Part shown: positions 17,769 to 27,280 of the stretch, one piece after another
Layout: every line of letters starts with the position of its first letter
How positions within the stretch are numbered: position 1 is the first letter of the stretch
Source: an uncultured Acholeplasmatales bacterium
Lineage (GTDB): Bacteria; Bacillota_I; Bacilli_A; Acholeplasmatales; Anaeroplasmataceae
Assembly (NCBI GenBank): GCA_944324805.1
Contig: CALUXS010000004.1
Span: 62,001 to 126,000, forward strand
DNA length: 64,000 nucleotides
Direction of reading: 5' to 3'
Translations under genes and position numbers: made by a program
Notes under the pieces: model-generated
Seen by the model: only the letters and a program-made list of their open reading frames with translations
Database searches by the model: none
What the model was told of the DNA's origin: nothing

Positions 17769-18329
17769 CTATCCCTCCAATATACTATCTAAAGCTTCTT
17801 TTACTTCTTTAATTGGCAAACCAATAATATTTTCTAATTCTCCACTATATTTTTCAACCAAGTTTCTTCCAAGTCCTTGAATAGCATAGCTTCCTGCTTT
17901 TCCAAAACATTCCTTAGATGAAATATAATCATTTATCATTTCTTCTGTAAGTTTTTTAAATGTAACCTTAGATTCAACAACAAAATTTATAGTTTTTCCT
18001 TTATATATTATTCCTACACCACTATAAACAAAGTGTGTCTTGCCACTAAATGTCATTAACATTCTTTTAGCATCTAACTCATCTTTTGGTTTTCCATAAA
18101 TAACATCATCTAAAACTACAATTGTATCGCATCCTAGATTAATATCATCAGTATATATTTTTGCATTGTGCATAGCTTTTTTTAAACCTAATTGTTTGAC
18201 ATTTTCATAGGGAGTCAATAACGGATTTATTGTTTCATCTATATCAGCTGGTATTATTTCAAAACTATATCCGGCTTTTTCTAATAGTTCTTTTCTTCTT
18301 GGTGAGGCAGATGCTAAAATTATCTTCAT
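17769..18329 (-). CDS. maf: Maf-like nucleotide pyrophosphatase
   Basis: 186 residues. The N-terminus I-L-A-S-A-S-P-R-R-K-E-L-L is the Maf signature, with G-C-D-T-I-V-V (catalytic Asp) near residue 66, G-K-P-K-D in the middle and F-G-K-A-G-S-Y-A-I-Q-G-L-G near residues 143-155. Maf proteins hydrolyse dTTP/UTP or modified nucleoside triphosphates and affect septation. It is first gene of the maf-dus operon. The promoter is seen at 18392-18419. Confidence 0.95.
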   Translation of the reverse strand: MKIILASASPRRKELLEKAGYSFEIIPADIDETINPLLTPYENVKQLGLKKAMHNAKIYTDDINLGCDTIVVLDDVIYGKPKDELDAKRMLMTFSGKTHFVYSGVGIIYKGKTINFVVESKVTFKKLTEEMINDYISSKECFGKAGSYAIQGLGRNLVEKYSGELENIIGLPIKEVKEALDSILEG

Positions 18330-18341
18330 AAATATACCTAT

Positions 18342-18361
18342 AGATTAGAATTATCTAATCT
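18342..18361. promoter_or_regulatory. Inverted repeat before maf
   Basis: AGATTAGA (18342-18349) and TCTAATCT (18354-18361) with a 4-base loop, 12 bases upstream of the maf start. It could fold in the mRNA next to a weak ribosome binding site. The function is unknown. Confidence 0.35.
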
Positions 18362-18391
18362 TAACCTTTCATTTTTTCTTTACGCTATGGT

Positions 18392-18419
18392 ATTATAGCA
18401 TTTATCATTTTTTTTGCAA
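18392..18419 (-). promoter_or_regulatory. maf promoter
   Basis: -35 TTGCAA (18414-18419), 16-bp spacer, consensus -10 TATAAT (18392-18397). Confidence 0.7.
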
Positions 18420-18525
18420 GAAAACAAATAATGGGAAATTATGTAATATTATGTTTTTTTAGCATTTTAGATGTTTTTTTAATAAAAAAGTAGTATCATA
18501 TACTAGGTTATAGAAAGGATATATT

Positions 18526-19809
18526 ATGAAAAGTAAAGTACTAAAAAATTTACCATTTTCCAAAGATGAATATGTTATTCTAGCAGTCTCTGGAGGACGT
18601 GATTCTCTAGTGCTTTTAGATTTGTTTTATCGTTATGGACAAAAAATTGTAGTATGTCATACTAATCATCATCAAAGGAAGGCCTCAGAAATTGAAGAGG
18701 CTTATATAAAAAAATATTGTAAGGAATGTAATATTCCATTAGAAATCGATGAATATTACCCTGAAAGTAAGGAAAACTTTCAAGCGATTGCGCATGAGCA
18801 TCGTTATGAATTTTTCTATTCAATAGCTAAAAATTATTCGGCAAAGTATATTTTAACTGCCCATCATCTAGATGATCAAGCTGAAACTATTATTTTAAGA
18901 TTAATTCAAGGTTCAAATCTTTACGGGTACGGCGGAATTTCAAAAATAACTCCTTACAAAGATGTTTTTTTATTTAGACCTCTATTAGAGGTAACAAGAA
19001 AAGAAATTAACCAATATGTTATAGATAATAACATCAAATATTTTGAAGATGAAAGTAATAGCGAAAATCACTATCTAAGAAATCGAATTAGACATCAAAT
19101 CATTCCTCTTTTAAAAGAAGAAAATCAAAATATACTTAATACTTTAAATAACTTTTCTAGCATTTGTAAGGAAAGTTTTGATTTTATTAGGAGTACAAGT
19201 ACAAATTATCTAAAAGAACATAACAATTCAATTGAAGTAAACAGCTTTAAAAAATTACATATTGCTGTCAAAAAAGATGTTATTTGTTATCTTCTTGAAA
19301 AAAATAACTTAAATATTTCTAATGTACAAATAAACTCTATAATTAGTTTAATTCTTAGCAATAAGGCTCAGCTTAATTATAGTCTTGGGAAAAATTTATT
19401 TTTGAAAAAAAGATATAACATTGTATCCGTTGGATTACTTGAAAAAGAAACTATTTCTAGTTCTAAAACGATAGCTCTAGAAGAAACTATTTCTTTTTTA
19501 GATAAATATCAATTTCATTTGACAAAAAATACACCAAAGCCTAATGCAAACTACTTAAAATTATGCTATAATGACATAAGATTACCTCTTTTAGTTAGAA
19601 CTAGACAACAAGGAGATGTAATCAAATTGAAATATGGCACAAAAAAAGTAAAAGATCTTTTGATTGATAAAAAAATACCCTCTGAACTTCGAAATAATTT
19701 ACCAATTGTAACTGATAGTTCAGGCGAAATTTTTTGGGTATATGGATGTGCTAAGAAAAACATCCCAGAGGATGAAAAAAACATTATCTATTTAATTTGC
19801 GAGGTATAG
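18526..19809 (+). CDS. tilS: tRNA(Ile)-lysidine synthase
   Basis: 427 residues. The N-terminal PP-loop ATPase motif is A-V-S-G-G-R-D-S (residues 20-27), with R where SGGxDS usually has another residue. D-E-x-x-P-E and the T-A-H-H-L-D-D-Q-A-E-T motif near residue 112 follow. The linker and C-terminal TilS domain are present. TilS converts the wobble C34 of tRNA-Ile2 to lysidine so that AUA is read as Ile. It is an essential housekeeping gene, in the order tilS-hpt-ftsH also found in Bacillus. AAAGGA precedes the ATG, and TATACT at 18499-18504 is a likely -10. Confidence 0.95.
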   Translation: MKSKVLKNLPFSKDEYVILAVSGGRDSLVLLDLFYRYGQKIVVCHTNHHQRKASEIEEAYIKKYCKECNIPLEIDEYYPESKENFQAIAHEHRYEFFYSIAKNYSAKYILTAHHLDDQAETIILRLIQGSNLYGYGGISKITPYKDVFLFRPLLEVTRKEINQYVIDNNIKYFEDESNSENHYLRNRIRHQIIPLLKEENQNILNTLNNFSSICKESFDFIRSTSTNYLKEHNNSIEVNSFKKLHIAVKKDVICYLLEKNNLNISNVQINSIISLILSNKAQLNYSLGKNLFLKKRYNIVSVGLLEKETISSSKTIALEETISFLDKYQFHLTKNTPKPNANYLKLCYNDIRLPLLVRTRQQGDVIKLKYGTKKVKDLLIDKKIPSELRNNLPIVTDSSGEIFWVYGCAKKNIPEDEKNIIYLICEV

Positions 19810-19811
19810 TG

Positions 19812-20345
19812 ATGAAAAACGACATTAAAAAGGTTCTTGTCTCTGAAAGTGAAATTCAAGATATTTGCAAGCGTCTTGGTAAAGAAATTTCTGATGATTA
19901 CGCTGGTAAATGTCCAATTTTAATCGGACTTTTAAAGGGCTGTGAGCCTTTTATGAGTGATTTATGTAAGAATATAACAGTTCATGCTAAGCTTGACTAT
20001 ATGCGTGTATCTTCTTACGTTGGAACAGGTTCAACAGGAAATATTGAAATCAAAAGTGATGTGACCACTGATGTAAGAGGTCAAGATGTAATCATCATTG
20101 ATGATATAGTTGATACAGGTAGAACTACTCTTTTGATTAAAAATTTATTTGAGCAAAGAGGAGCTTCTTCTGTTGAGGTATGCTGTTTATTAGATAAACC
20201 TGAAGGTAGAGTTGTTGAAGTAGACGTTAAATATATTGGCGGATATGTACCAAACGAATTTGTAGTTGGTTATGGTTTAGACTACAATGAATTATATCGC
20301 AACTTACCTTTTATCGGAGTATTAAAAGAGGAAATGTATAAATAA
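19812..20345 (+). CDS. hpt: Hypoxanthine phosphoribosyltransferase
   Basis: 177 residues from the ATG at 19812, with GAGGT 6 bases upstream; an upstream TTG is in frame but would overlap tilS. The PRPP-binding loop V-I-I-I-D-D-I-V-D-T-G-R-T-T lies near residues 95-108. The purine-specificity region and the C-terminal F-V-V-G-Y-G-L-D-Y pattern are typical of HPRT. It salvages hypoxanthine or guanine to IMP or GMP. It starts 2 bases after tilS and 11 bases before ftsH. Confidence 0.96.
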   Translation: MKNDIKKVLVSESEIQDICKRLGKEISDDYAGKCPILIGLLKGCEPFMSDLCKNITVHAKLDYMRVSSYVGTGSTGNIEIKSDVTTDVRGQDVIIIDDIVDTGRTTLLIKNLFEQRGASSVEVCCLLDKPEGRVVEVDVKYIGGYVPNEFVVGYGLDYNELYRNLPFIGVLKEEMYK

Positions 20346-20356
20346 GGAGGAATTTT

Positions 20357-22363
20357 ATGGACGAAAATAAAAATCAAAATAATCAACCAAAGGCTCCAAT
20401 GCGACGTCGCAAGCCTGATTTCCTATTTTTTGTTTTAGTAATCTTTTTAATCATTGGAGGCTGGATGTTATTTTCACGTTTAACTACCCAAACTCCAAGA
20501 GAACTTGATTATCAAACATTTTATGCTTATGTAGAGGAAAATAGGATTAATGATGGTTCTACTGCTACTCCTGCTGGTGGTGAAAACTATGGACTATATA
20601 CTATTGAGGGTTCTTACAAAGATGGAGACAAAAATTATCGTTTCTATGTTGTTGTAACTGAAGATATTTTAAATAATCTAATTACGAGCCCTGATTTAGA
20701 ATTCCAAGTTGCAATAAAAACTATTAGTGAGAATTTCTGGCTTTCATTTATTCTATCATTAATTCCTTATGTTCTATTAATTGGCTTCTTTATCTTTATT
20801 AGTAGGGCTCAAGGAAATAGCAAAGCCTTTGATTTTGGTAAATCAACTGCTAGAATGACTAGAGAAAAAACTGTTACATTTAATGATGTCGCAGGATGTG
20901 ATGAGGAAAAAGAGGAATTAGTTGAAATAATTGACTTCCTTAAAAATCCAAAGAAATATGTAGAAATTGGTGCACGTATTCCAAAAGGTGTTTTACTTTT
21001 TGGTCCTCCTGGTACAGGTAAAACATTATTAGCAAAAGCTGTAGCTGGTGAAGCTAATGTGCCTTTCTTCTCAATTTCTGGTTCTGACTTCGTTGAGATG
21101 TTCGTTGGTGTTGGTGCTAGCCGTGTTCGTGATATGTTTAAAACTGCCAAAGAAAATTCACCTTGTATTATTTTCATTGATGAAATTGATGCCGTTGGTC
21201 GTCAACGTGGTGCAGGTATGGGTGGTGGACATGATGAACGTGAACAAACACTTAACCAATTATTAGTTGAAATGGATGGTTTTAATGCTAACCTTGGTAT
21301 CATCGTAATGGCTGCTACTAACCGTCCTGATGTATTAGATCCTGCTTTATTAAGACCAGGACGTTTCGATCGTCAAATCACAATCAATAATCCTGATGTT
21401 GTTGGTCGTGAGGCTATTTTAAAGGTTCATGCTCGTAATAAGCATTTTGATTCTACAGTTAATTTCAAAGAAATTGCTCATCGTATTCCAGGCTTTTCAG
21501 GTGCCGATATTGAAAACTTACTAAACGAAGCTGCATTACTTGCTGCTCGTCAAAATCGTAAAGTAATAAACGTATTCGATATCGATGAAGCAATTGATAG
21601 AGTAATGATGGGACCTGCTAAAAAGACTCGTAAGATGACTGAAAAGGAACGTCAAATTGTTGCATTCCATGAAGCTGGTCATGCCGTAATCGGTTTAAAA
21701 CTTGAAGATGCAAGTATTGTACAAAAAGTAACAATTATTCCACGTGGACAAGCAGGTGGATATAACTTAATGATTCCTGCAGAGGAACACTATTTAGAAT
21801 CTAAAGCTTCTCTAAGAGCTAGAATTACTGGTTATTTAGGTGGACGTGTTTCTGAAGAAATTAATTTCAAAGATGTTACTACTGGTGCACAAAATGACTT
21901 CCAAATGGCAACAAGAATTGCTCGTGCTATGGTTACTGAATATGGTATGAGTGATTTAGGTCCTGTTCAATATGAGCAACAACAAGGAAGTGTTTTCTTA
22001 GGCCGTGACTATTTAAAAGAGAAAAACTTCTCTGATCAAATCGCTTTAGAAATTGATAAAGAAACAAGAAGAATTATCGAAGAATGCTACGATAAAGCAA
22101 AAGAGATAATCCTAGCAAATATGGATCTATTAAATAACATTGCAAAATATTTGTTACAAGTTGAAACAATTACTAAACAAGATATTGATGAAATTTGTGC
22201 AACAGGTCATTTAAAGCGTGCTGATGAGGCTTTGAAGCAAGAAAATGTTGAAGAGACTCCTAAAGTAGAAGAGACAAAAAATGAAGCTGATACAGTAGTT
22301 TCTAATGCAGACGCTTCAACTACAGATACTACTCCTACTTCTGGTGATTCTAATGAGAATTGA
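20357..22363 (+). CDS. ftsH: ATP-dependent zinc metalloprotease FtsH
   Basis: 668 residues. Two N-terminal membrane helices (about 22-42 and 124-149) flank a short extracytoplasmic domain. The AAA module has Walker A G-P-P-G-T-G-K-T (near residue 216), Walker [12 protein letters not shown] and the SRH R-P-G-R-F-D-R. The protease part has H-E-A-G-H-A (near residue 438) for zinc. The tail is acidic and low in complexity. FtsH degrades unneeded or misfolded membrane and regulatory proteins. The start has AAGGAGGA 6 bases upstream. The next gene overlaps its 3' end by 11 bases. Confidence 0.98.
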   Translation: MDENKNQNNQPKAPMRRRKPDFLFFVLVIFLIIGGWMLFSRLTTQTPRELDYQTFYAYVEENRINDGSTATPAGGENYGLYTIEGSYKDGDKNYRFYVVVTEDILNNLITSPDLEFQVAIKTISENFWLSFILSLIPYVLLIGFFIFISRAQGNSKAFDFGKSTARMTREKTVTFNDVAGCDEEKEELVEIIDFLKNPKKYVEIGARIPKGVLLFGPPGTGKTLLAKAVAGEANVPFFSISGSDFVEMFVGVGASRVRDMFKTAKENSPCIIFIDEIDAVGRQRGAGMGGGHDEREQTLNQLLVEMDGFNANLGIIVMAATNRPDVLDPALLRPGRFDRQITINNPDVVGREAILKVHARNKHFDSTVNFKEIAHRIPGFSGADIENLLNEAALLAARQNRKVINVFDIDEAIDRVMMGPAKKTRKMTEKERQIVAFHEAGHAVIGLKLEDASIVQKVTIIPRGQAGGYNLMIPAEEHYLESKASLRARITGYLGGRVSEEINFKDVTTGAQNDFQMATRIARAMVTEYGMSDLGPVQYEQQQGSVFLGRDYLKEKNFSDQIALEIDKETRRIIEECYDKAKEIILANMDLLNNIAKYLLQVETITKQDIDEICATGHLKRADEALKQENVEETPKVEETKNEADTVVSNADASTTDTTPTSGDSNEN

Positions 22364-22622
22364 TAAATTTTTAAAGGTTTCGCGTTTAATAAAAAGACGT
22401 ACATTGGCTAAAGATGTAACGGAAAATGAACGTATTTTAGTTAATGATAGAATAGTTAAACCATCATATCAGGTAAAAATAGGTGATTTAATTAGCATTG
22501 TCTATGGTACAAAAACTATTACTGTTAGAGTTATATCCTTAGAACCAACCATAAAAAAAGAGGATGCTACCTCTTTGTATGAATTTGTTAGCGAAAGCTT
22601 AAATCATAGTGAGGGAGTTTAA
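22353..22622 (+). CDS. rqcP: S4-domain RNA-binding protein, RqcP-like
   Basis: 89 residues from the ATG at 22353, inside the end of ftsH (ATGAGAATTGA overlap), so translation is probably coupled. The S4 domain covers residues 1-60: [17 protein letters not shown]-x-A, then I-L-V-N-D-R-I-V-K-P-S-Y-Q-V-K-I-G-D. Its size and sequence fit RqcP (YabO) of Bacillus, which helps RqcH add Ala tails to nascent chains on stalled 50S subunits. In Bacillus it lies in the same genomic neighbourhood as tilS-hprT-ftsH. HslR-type proteins are the alternative but are longer. Confidence 0.88.
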   Translation: MRIDKFLKVSRLIKRRTLAKDVTENERILVNDRIVKPSYQVKIGDLISIVYGTKTITVRVISLEPTIKKEDATSLYEFVSESLNHSEGV

Positions 22623-22638
22623 CTCCCTCATTTTTTTA
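22611..22638 (+). terminator. Terminator of tilS-hpt-ftsH-rqcP
   Basis: GAGGGAG (22611-22617) pairs with CTCCCTC (22623-22629), followed by ATTTTTTT. It overlaps the rqcP stop codon. Confidence 0.85.
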
Positions 22639-22650
22639 AGGAGGAATTAT

Positions 22651-23514
22651 ATGAATTTTTTATCTGTATTTGTCTCTACTTTTATCACTAACTACTTTTT
22701 TAGTTGGATAATAAGCTTACTTCCTATAAGAAATAAAAGGAAAACTACAATTATAATTTTATCTATATTCAATCTTATATCAATTGGTTATAGCTGTTAT
22801 CAAACCATCAACTATTTTATTTTAGGTAATATTAGTACCGCTATTTATTTAGCCGGAAACCTAATCGCATCTTTAATAGGCTACCTTGCAATTATGATGA
22901 TTTTACTAGATGGAGTAAAAGTTTTTAAAACTCGTAGACAACGTGCATTCTTGAATTCTATTAACGATAATAAGCCGGGAATTCCTTATTATGCTATGAT
23001 TGCAATACTACTGATATTAGGAACCATCTCTTTAGTGTACGCTCTAATTACAACATTTAACTATGAATCGAAATTTCTTTGGAGCCTAATTGGGGCATAT
23101 TCTATTGCAGCGCTATTATTTATTTTAGTAATGTACCTACTTATAACTAACTTTAAATCTAAAACAAATCCAAATATTAAAATAATAAAAAACAATAGTG
23201 CTTTGATTTTTATCCTTGATATTAATGGTAAAAAGACTATTTACGAAAGTAAAAACTTCAATGACGAAAATCTAAAAGCTTTAAGTGATATTTACTACTT
23301 TACTGACTATGGATATTTAATTACTCCAGATTTTAAATACAGTGTAAAAGGGATAAAGGTAGACAGAATATCTGCAGATTTAGTTAAAGAGATAAAAATG
23401 GATATTGTAAATAATGATGCTATTCTAAATATTATTAACAGATATCAACGCTATCAAACAAAGACAATCTATATTGATAATAATAACAATATAACTAAAG
23501 AGATAACTAAGTAA
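22651..23514 (+). CDS. Membrane protein of unknown function
   Basis: 287 residues from the ATG at 22651, which has AAGGAGG 7 bases upstream; in-frame codons further upstream overlap rqcP and its terminator. Hydrophobic segments lie at about residues 2-24, 30-48, 52-90, 122-145 and 155-180. A hydrophilic domain of about 105 residues follows with an I-Y-E-S-K-N-F motif. I do not recognise a family. It follows the terminator of the ftsH operon and ends at a strong terminator. Confidence 0.65.
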   Translation: MNFLSVFVSTFITNYFFSWIISLLPIRNKRKTTIIILSIFNLISIGYSCYQTINYFILGNISTAIYLAGNLIASLIGYLAIMMILLDGVKVFKTRRQRAFLNSINDNKPGIPYYAMIAILLILGTISLVYALITTFNYESKFLWSLIGAYSIAALLFILVMYLLITNFKSKTNPNIKIIKNNSALIFILDINGKKTIYESKNFNDENLKALSDIYYFTDYGYLITPDFKYSVKGIKVDRISADLVKEIKMDIVNNDAILNIINRYQRYQTKTIYIDNNNNITKEITK

Positions 23515-23516
23515 AA

Positions 23517-23546
23517 AATCCGTAGGTTTTTCCTACGGATTTATTT
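23517..23546. terminator. Bidirectional terminator
   Basis: AATCCGTAGG (23517-23526) pairs with CCTACGGATT (23532-23541), with T on one side and A on the other. It separates the membrane protein from the convergent hsp20 genes. Confidence 0.88.
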
Positions 23547-23945
23547 TTATTCAATTAAGATTTGGTTTGTTTTTTCAGGTAAAGCCTCTACCTTTGGAAT
23601 TCTTAATTCTAGTATTCCATTTTCCATCTTGGCCTTTACCTTTTCTTCTTCTATGTCTCCTACATAGTAGCTTCTTTCTTGCATACTTCTTCTTATCTCT
23701 TGACGTATATACTTATGCTTCTTATCCTCACTACTATCATTATGACTTGCTTTTACTGTTAAGTAGCCTTCATTGTAATCTACACTTACTTCCTCTTTTT
23801 TATATCCTGGAAGTTCTATGTCTATTACATATTCATTTTCTAGCTCCTTTACATCTGATTTCATATTATTTGCTGAAACAGGAAATAATTCTTCAAACAT
23901 TTCACCCATTTCATCAAAGATACTTAAGGCATTTTGCTTTCTCAT
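23547..23945 (-). CDS. hsp20: Small heat-shock protein (second hsp20)
   Basis: 132 residues from the ATG at 23945, with GGAGG 8 bases upstream; the more distal in-frame ATG at 23963 lies before that site. The alpha-crystallin domain (about 35-125) shows D-I-E-L-P-G-Y-K-K-E-E-V-S-V and the end motif M-E-N-G-I-L-E-L-R-I-P-K. sHsps bind unfolded proteins without ATP. It follows a second hsp20 gene by about 29 bases in one operon. Confidence 0.94.
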   Translation of the reverse strand: MRKQNALSIFDEMGEMFEELFPVSANNMKSDVKELENEYVIDIELPGYKKEEVSVDYNEGYLTVKASHNDSSEDKKHKYIRQEIRRSMQERSYYVGDIEEEKVKAKMENGILELRIPKVEALPEKTNQILIE

Positions 23946-23974
23946 ATTATTTTCCTCCTTCATTTTTCTTTTTA

Positions 23975-24340
23975 TTATTCGATTGTAATAGCCTTTTTTT
24001 CTTTTATTTCTGGCTTCTTTAGATAAATACTTACCTTCAATACTCCGTTTTCTAGTTTTGCTCCTATATGATCTTCATTTAAATCTCCGAAGTAGATTGA
24101 ACGCTTTAATGCTTTTCTTGAGCGTTCACGTAATACATAATTTACTCTTTCTCCTTCTACCTCCTTATGCTTTGCTCCTATTGTTAGGTAACCATTATCA
24201 AAGCTTACGCTTACCTCTTCTTTACTAAAGCCTGGTAGGTTTGCATAAACCTCATACAAGTCTTCCTTTGAGATTACATCTACTGGGAAGCTTTCCTTAT
24301 AATTAACGTTATTGAAAAAATCATACCAAAAATCATTCAT
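23975..24340 (-). CDS. hsp20: Small heat-shock protein (first hsp20)
   Basis: 121 residues. The N-terminus is aromatic-rich (M-N-D-F-W-Y-D-F-F). The alpha-crystallin domain has V-Y-A-N-L-P-G-F-S-K-E-E-V-S-V and L-E-N-G-V-L-K-V-S-I-Y. It is clearly paralogous to the downstream gene. The start has AAGGAGG 7 bases upstream. The promoter is flanked by two CIRCE-like sites, so heat induction through HrcA is likely. Confidence 0.94.
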   Translation of the reverse strand: MNDFWYDFFNNVNYKESFPVDVISKEDLYEVYANLPGFSKEEVSVSFDNGYLTIGAKHKEVEGERVNYVLRERSRKALKRSIYFGDLNEDHIGAKLENGVLKVSIYLKKPEIKEKKAITIE

Positions 24341-24356
24341 ATTGTTTTCCTCCTTA

Positions 24357-24435
24357 TTGGCACTCTTTATGTCTCTCTGCCAATTACAATTATAGTATAC
24401 TCTTTATTTTGGCAATGTCAATAGGTAAGTGCCAA
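24357..24435 (-). promoter_or_regulatory. Heat-shock promoter with two CIRCE-like operators
   Basis: Promoter: -35 TTGACA (24416-24421), 16-bp spacer, -10 TATACT (24394-24399). Two operators have the 9-9-9 geometry of CIRCE. 24357-24383 reads TTGGCACTC-N9-CTCTGCCAA and 24409-24435 reads TTGGCAATG-N9-AAGTGCCAA on the plus strand. The upstream operator overlaps the -35. The canonical CIRCE is TTAGCACTC-N9-GAGTGCTAA, so both are variants. Confidence 0.75.
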
Positions 24436-24445
24436 AAATATTAAA

Positions 24446-24475
24446 AAATTAAAGGCTGTGAAAACCACAGCCTCA
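24446..24475 (-). terminator. Terminator of the lipoprotein pair
   Basis: AGGCTGTG (24453-24460) pairs with CACAGCCT (24466-24473); on the minus strand T-rich sequence follows. Confidence 0.8.
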
Positions 24476-24482
24476 ATTTCAT

Positions 24483-25760
24483 TTAATTAATAATGGTATC
24501 ATTTAAAATAACTTTAACTCCCTCTGGGATTTTAATTGTTTTATATTCTTTGATTTCTCCTGAAAGTTCTTTTTTAATTATCAGATGGTTATCAACAACA
24601 CTATATTTACAACCATAGTCTTCAAGCAAAATATACTCTAAATTAGGGTTTGCAAGTAATTTATCATATACAGGTTCTATAACCGTACTTCCCTCTATAA
24701 ATGGGTAATAAAACTCATCTGCTATAAATCTATAAATTAAACTTGTATTATTTAAGTATGAATCAGTAAGGATATCTGCTTTACGACCCAAAACTACATA
24801 ATCTCTAGCACTTATTCCATTGTAACAATGATAATAAATGCCATCTTCTTCCATTACATAGCTATTGTAACTTGTATGATTATAGTTAGAAAAACTATAA
24901 ATTTTACATTTCTCAAAAGGCATATTATAAATACCTGCATTATACGGTGAAGCCATACTAGAAGTACCTGATGTGCATTCATTGTTAGGTAAAATATAAG
25001 CTCTTATTTTGCACCGCAAATTATAAAACGAATTATCAAACAAATGAGTTGTATTCATATAAAGTGGCATCGGATCTTTATCTGAAATTAAATCAATATC
25101 TATTATTTTAGTTGTTATTTCAGCATTTTTTTCACTATCTTCTAACCATGTAGAATAAGAAAAACCAGCTATTGCATAAGGCAAAAATATTCCTCCATAA
25201 GTTTCTATTTTTTCAAGATTAGGACAATCATTAACGGCAAATGGATAAAATAGAGCCTTATTTGCCTTAACAACTAAACTTTTCATATTACATTTTTCTA
25301 AAGCCCTAAAACCAACGGCATGTACATTATACCCAGCAATTTCCTCTGGTATATATACTTCTTCAACATCTGGTGTTTCATAACCTGTAACAACCCAAAC
25401 TAAATTCGCTTTTGGATCATCATTAGTAACATCTAAATAAGCATACATACTCGCATTTATATAAGGAGGAACAATACTATTTTTTGTCTTATTAAATTCT
25501 TTTTCATAAATATCATTTGGAATAGGAGAATAATTCTTGTAATTTAATATGTCTAGATAATATGCACCATGAATATTTAAATCACTATTTTCAGGTGTCC
25601 AAATCACTTCATTTTTAAACATATCACGAACATCATATAACTCATATTTTATATTATCAACGGTTAAAGTGTCTCCGACTTTATAATTAACCTCATCTTT
25701 TTTACACGCAGCAAGGGTAAAAATTGATATTATACTGAAAAATGTCATCAATAATTTCAT
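24483..25760 (-). CDS. Lipoprotein, paralogue of next gene, possible LRR-type
   Basis: 425 residues with signal peptide and lipobox L-A-A-C (Cys19). It shares its layout with the upstream gene: V-G-D-T-L-T-V-x-x-x-x-Y-E-L-Y-D-V near residue 30, G-A-Y-Y-L-D-I-L-N-Y-K-x-Y near residue 65, and Y-N-V-H-A-V-G-x-x-A-L, which resembles the BspA-type leucine-rich repeat unit (I-P-x-x-I-x-x-Y-x-V-x-x-I-G). Only a few repeat units are recognisable. GGAG precedes the start by 8 bases. A surface binding role is a guess. Confidence 0.7.
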   Translation of the reverse strand: MKLLMTFFSIISIFTLAACKKDEVNYKVGDTLTVDNIKYELYDVRDMFKNEVIWTPENSDLNIHGAYYLDILNYKNYSPIPNDIYEKEFNKTKNSIVPPYINASMYAYLDVTNDDPKANLVWVVTGYETPDVEEVYIPEEIAGYNVHAVGFRALEKCNMKSLVVKANKALFYPFAVNDCPNLEKIETYGGIFLPYAIAGFSYSTWLEDSEKNAEITTKIIDIDLISDKDPMPLYMNTTHLFDNSFYNLRCKIRAYILPNNECTSGTSSMASPYNAGIYNMPFEKCKIYSFSNYNHTSYNSYVMEEDGIYYHCYNGISARDYVVLGRKADILTDSYLNNTSLIYRFIADEFYYPFIEGSTVIEPVYDKLLANPNLEYILLEDYGCKYSVVDNHLIIKKELSGEIKEYKTIKIPEGVKVILNDTIIN

Positions 25761-25777
25761 TCTATCATCTCCTTACC

Positions 25778-27094
25778 TCAATTTAATAAACTAGTGTAAA
25801 ATATCTTAACACCACTAGGGATAGCTATAGTACGATAAGTCTCATTACTATTTTTATCTGTCACATAAAGGAAATTATCTTTTACTTCATAACTATAAAG
25901 AGCTTCATAATCAAATTTAGGATTTACAATATAAATCATTTTTAATCTTGGATTCTTTAATAACATATTAAATACCATCTCCTCTACAACATTATCTGTT
26001 GAATTTGGGATTATGCTATGATTAAAACTATATAATAAACTACTATAATTATAAAGACAATAATTATCAGAAATTGAACTCTCATAGTTGGCTCTACGTC
26101 CTAAAAGATCATATTTTTTATAGTTACTATCTGAAACTAAATAATAAATATTATCTTTTAAAACTACTTGATTATCATTTGTTGCATGAGAATTAGTAAA
26201 TTTATAAATAGCACATTTAGAAAAAGGTAAGTTATAAATACCAAAAGAATATGGTTTAATCTCTTTACTGTTATCTAATTTACTAATTGGAATAATATTG
26301 GCTTCTATTTCACAATGTAAATTATAAAAAGAATTATCAAAAAGATATGTTGCAGAGTCAATATCTTGATAAGCTAAATTAATTTTTATGATTTCACTTG
26401 AATCAAAATGATAATTTACACCTTCATAGCCATTACTATAAATCCAGTCACTATAATTGAAGTTTGAATAAGCATACGGCAAAAAGATACCACCATTACT
26501 ATTAAATTCCGACAAATATTTACCACCAATTGAAAATGGATAGAAAAGAACTTCTTCAGCCAAAACTGTCAAACTATTTAAATTATTCCTTAAAAAAACA
26601 TGAGAACCAATAGCATGAACACGGTAATTTCCAATTTCACTAGGAACAACAACATCATTTTTTATAGTTTCAGAATTACTACTAATAGCAACCCACACCA
26701 ATTCCTCGGCACTTGAAACATTATTCATAACATAAGGCCTTACATTTAAATAAGGTAAATTTATACTTGTACCTTCATAATCAGAAGTAGGCTTTCTAAA
26801 CTCATTTTCAAAAATGTCACTTGGAATTTCAGGATAGTCCTTATAATTTAGTATATCTAAATAATAGGCCCCATACATTGTTTCTGAAGCATTGTCTATA
26901 CTCCAAATTGTTTCATTACTTAAAAGATCATTAACTGAATAAAGTTTATAGTTAACCCCTTCAACTTCAACAACATCACCATGCTTATATTCTTTTACTA
27001 TTTCTTCTTTTTTATCACTAGAAACATCATTTTTATTACAGCCAACTAGAAAAAATAAAATCACCAAACTAGTAATAAATAATAGCCTCTTCAT
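25778..27094 (-). CDS. Lipoprotein, possible BspA-type LRR, first of a pair
   Basis: 438 residues from the ATG at 27094, with GAGGTG 6 bases upstream; an in-frame GTG at 27103 overlaps that site. The lipobox is L-V-G-C. The same blocks occur as in the downstream gene: G-D-V-V-E-V-x-G-V-N-Y-K-L-Y, G-A-Y-Y-L-D-I-L-N-Y-K-D-Y, V-V-P-S-E-I-G-N-Y-R-V-H-A-I-G and G-G-I-F-L-P-Y-A. The last strand I-A-I-P-S-G-V-K is a typical BspA-like repeat. The pair arose by tandem duplication and is co-transcribed. Confidence 0.7.
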   Translation of the reverse strand: MKRLLFITSLVILFFLVGCNKNDVSSDKKEEIVKEYKHGDVVEVEGVNYKLYSVNDLLSNETIWSIDNASETMYGAYYLDILNYKDYPEIPSDIFENEFRKPTSDYEGTSINLPYLNVRPYVMNNVSSAEELVWVAISSNSETIKNDVVVPSEIGNYRVHAIGSHVFLRNNLNSLTVLAEEVLFYPFSIGGKYLSEFNSNGGIFLPYAYSNFNYSDWIYSNGYEGVNYHFDSSEIIKINLAYQDIDSATYLFDNSFYNLHCEIEANIIPISKLDNSKEIKPYSFGIYNLPFSKCAIYKFTNSHATNDNQVVLKDNIYYLVSDSNYKKYDLLGRRANYESSISDNYCLYNYSSLLYSFNHSIIPNSTDNVVEEMVFNMLLKNPRLKMIYIVNPKFDYEALYSYEVKDNFLYVTDKNSNETYRTIAIPSGVKIFYTSLLN

Positions 27095-27249
27095 AAAAAT
27101 CACCTCTTTAATTCTTAACTTAAGCTAGACATTCTTTAAAAAAATTAATTAAATATCTCAATATCACCCCATAAACAAACTTTAGCTTAATGCCAAAAAT
27201 TCTAACAAATTACTTTAATCGCACTTCTACAATTAAATTATAGCATAAT

Positions 27250-27277
27250 AAAAAAAAAACACTATATGCATAATGTT
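27250..27277 (-). terminator. Terminator of the ptsI-like gene
   Basis: AACACTAT (27258-27265) and ATAATGTT (27270-27277) form an 8-bp stem with one G-U pair; T-run on the minus strand. Confidence 0.75.
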
Positions 27278-27280
27278 TTT

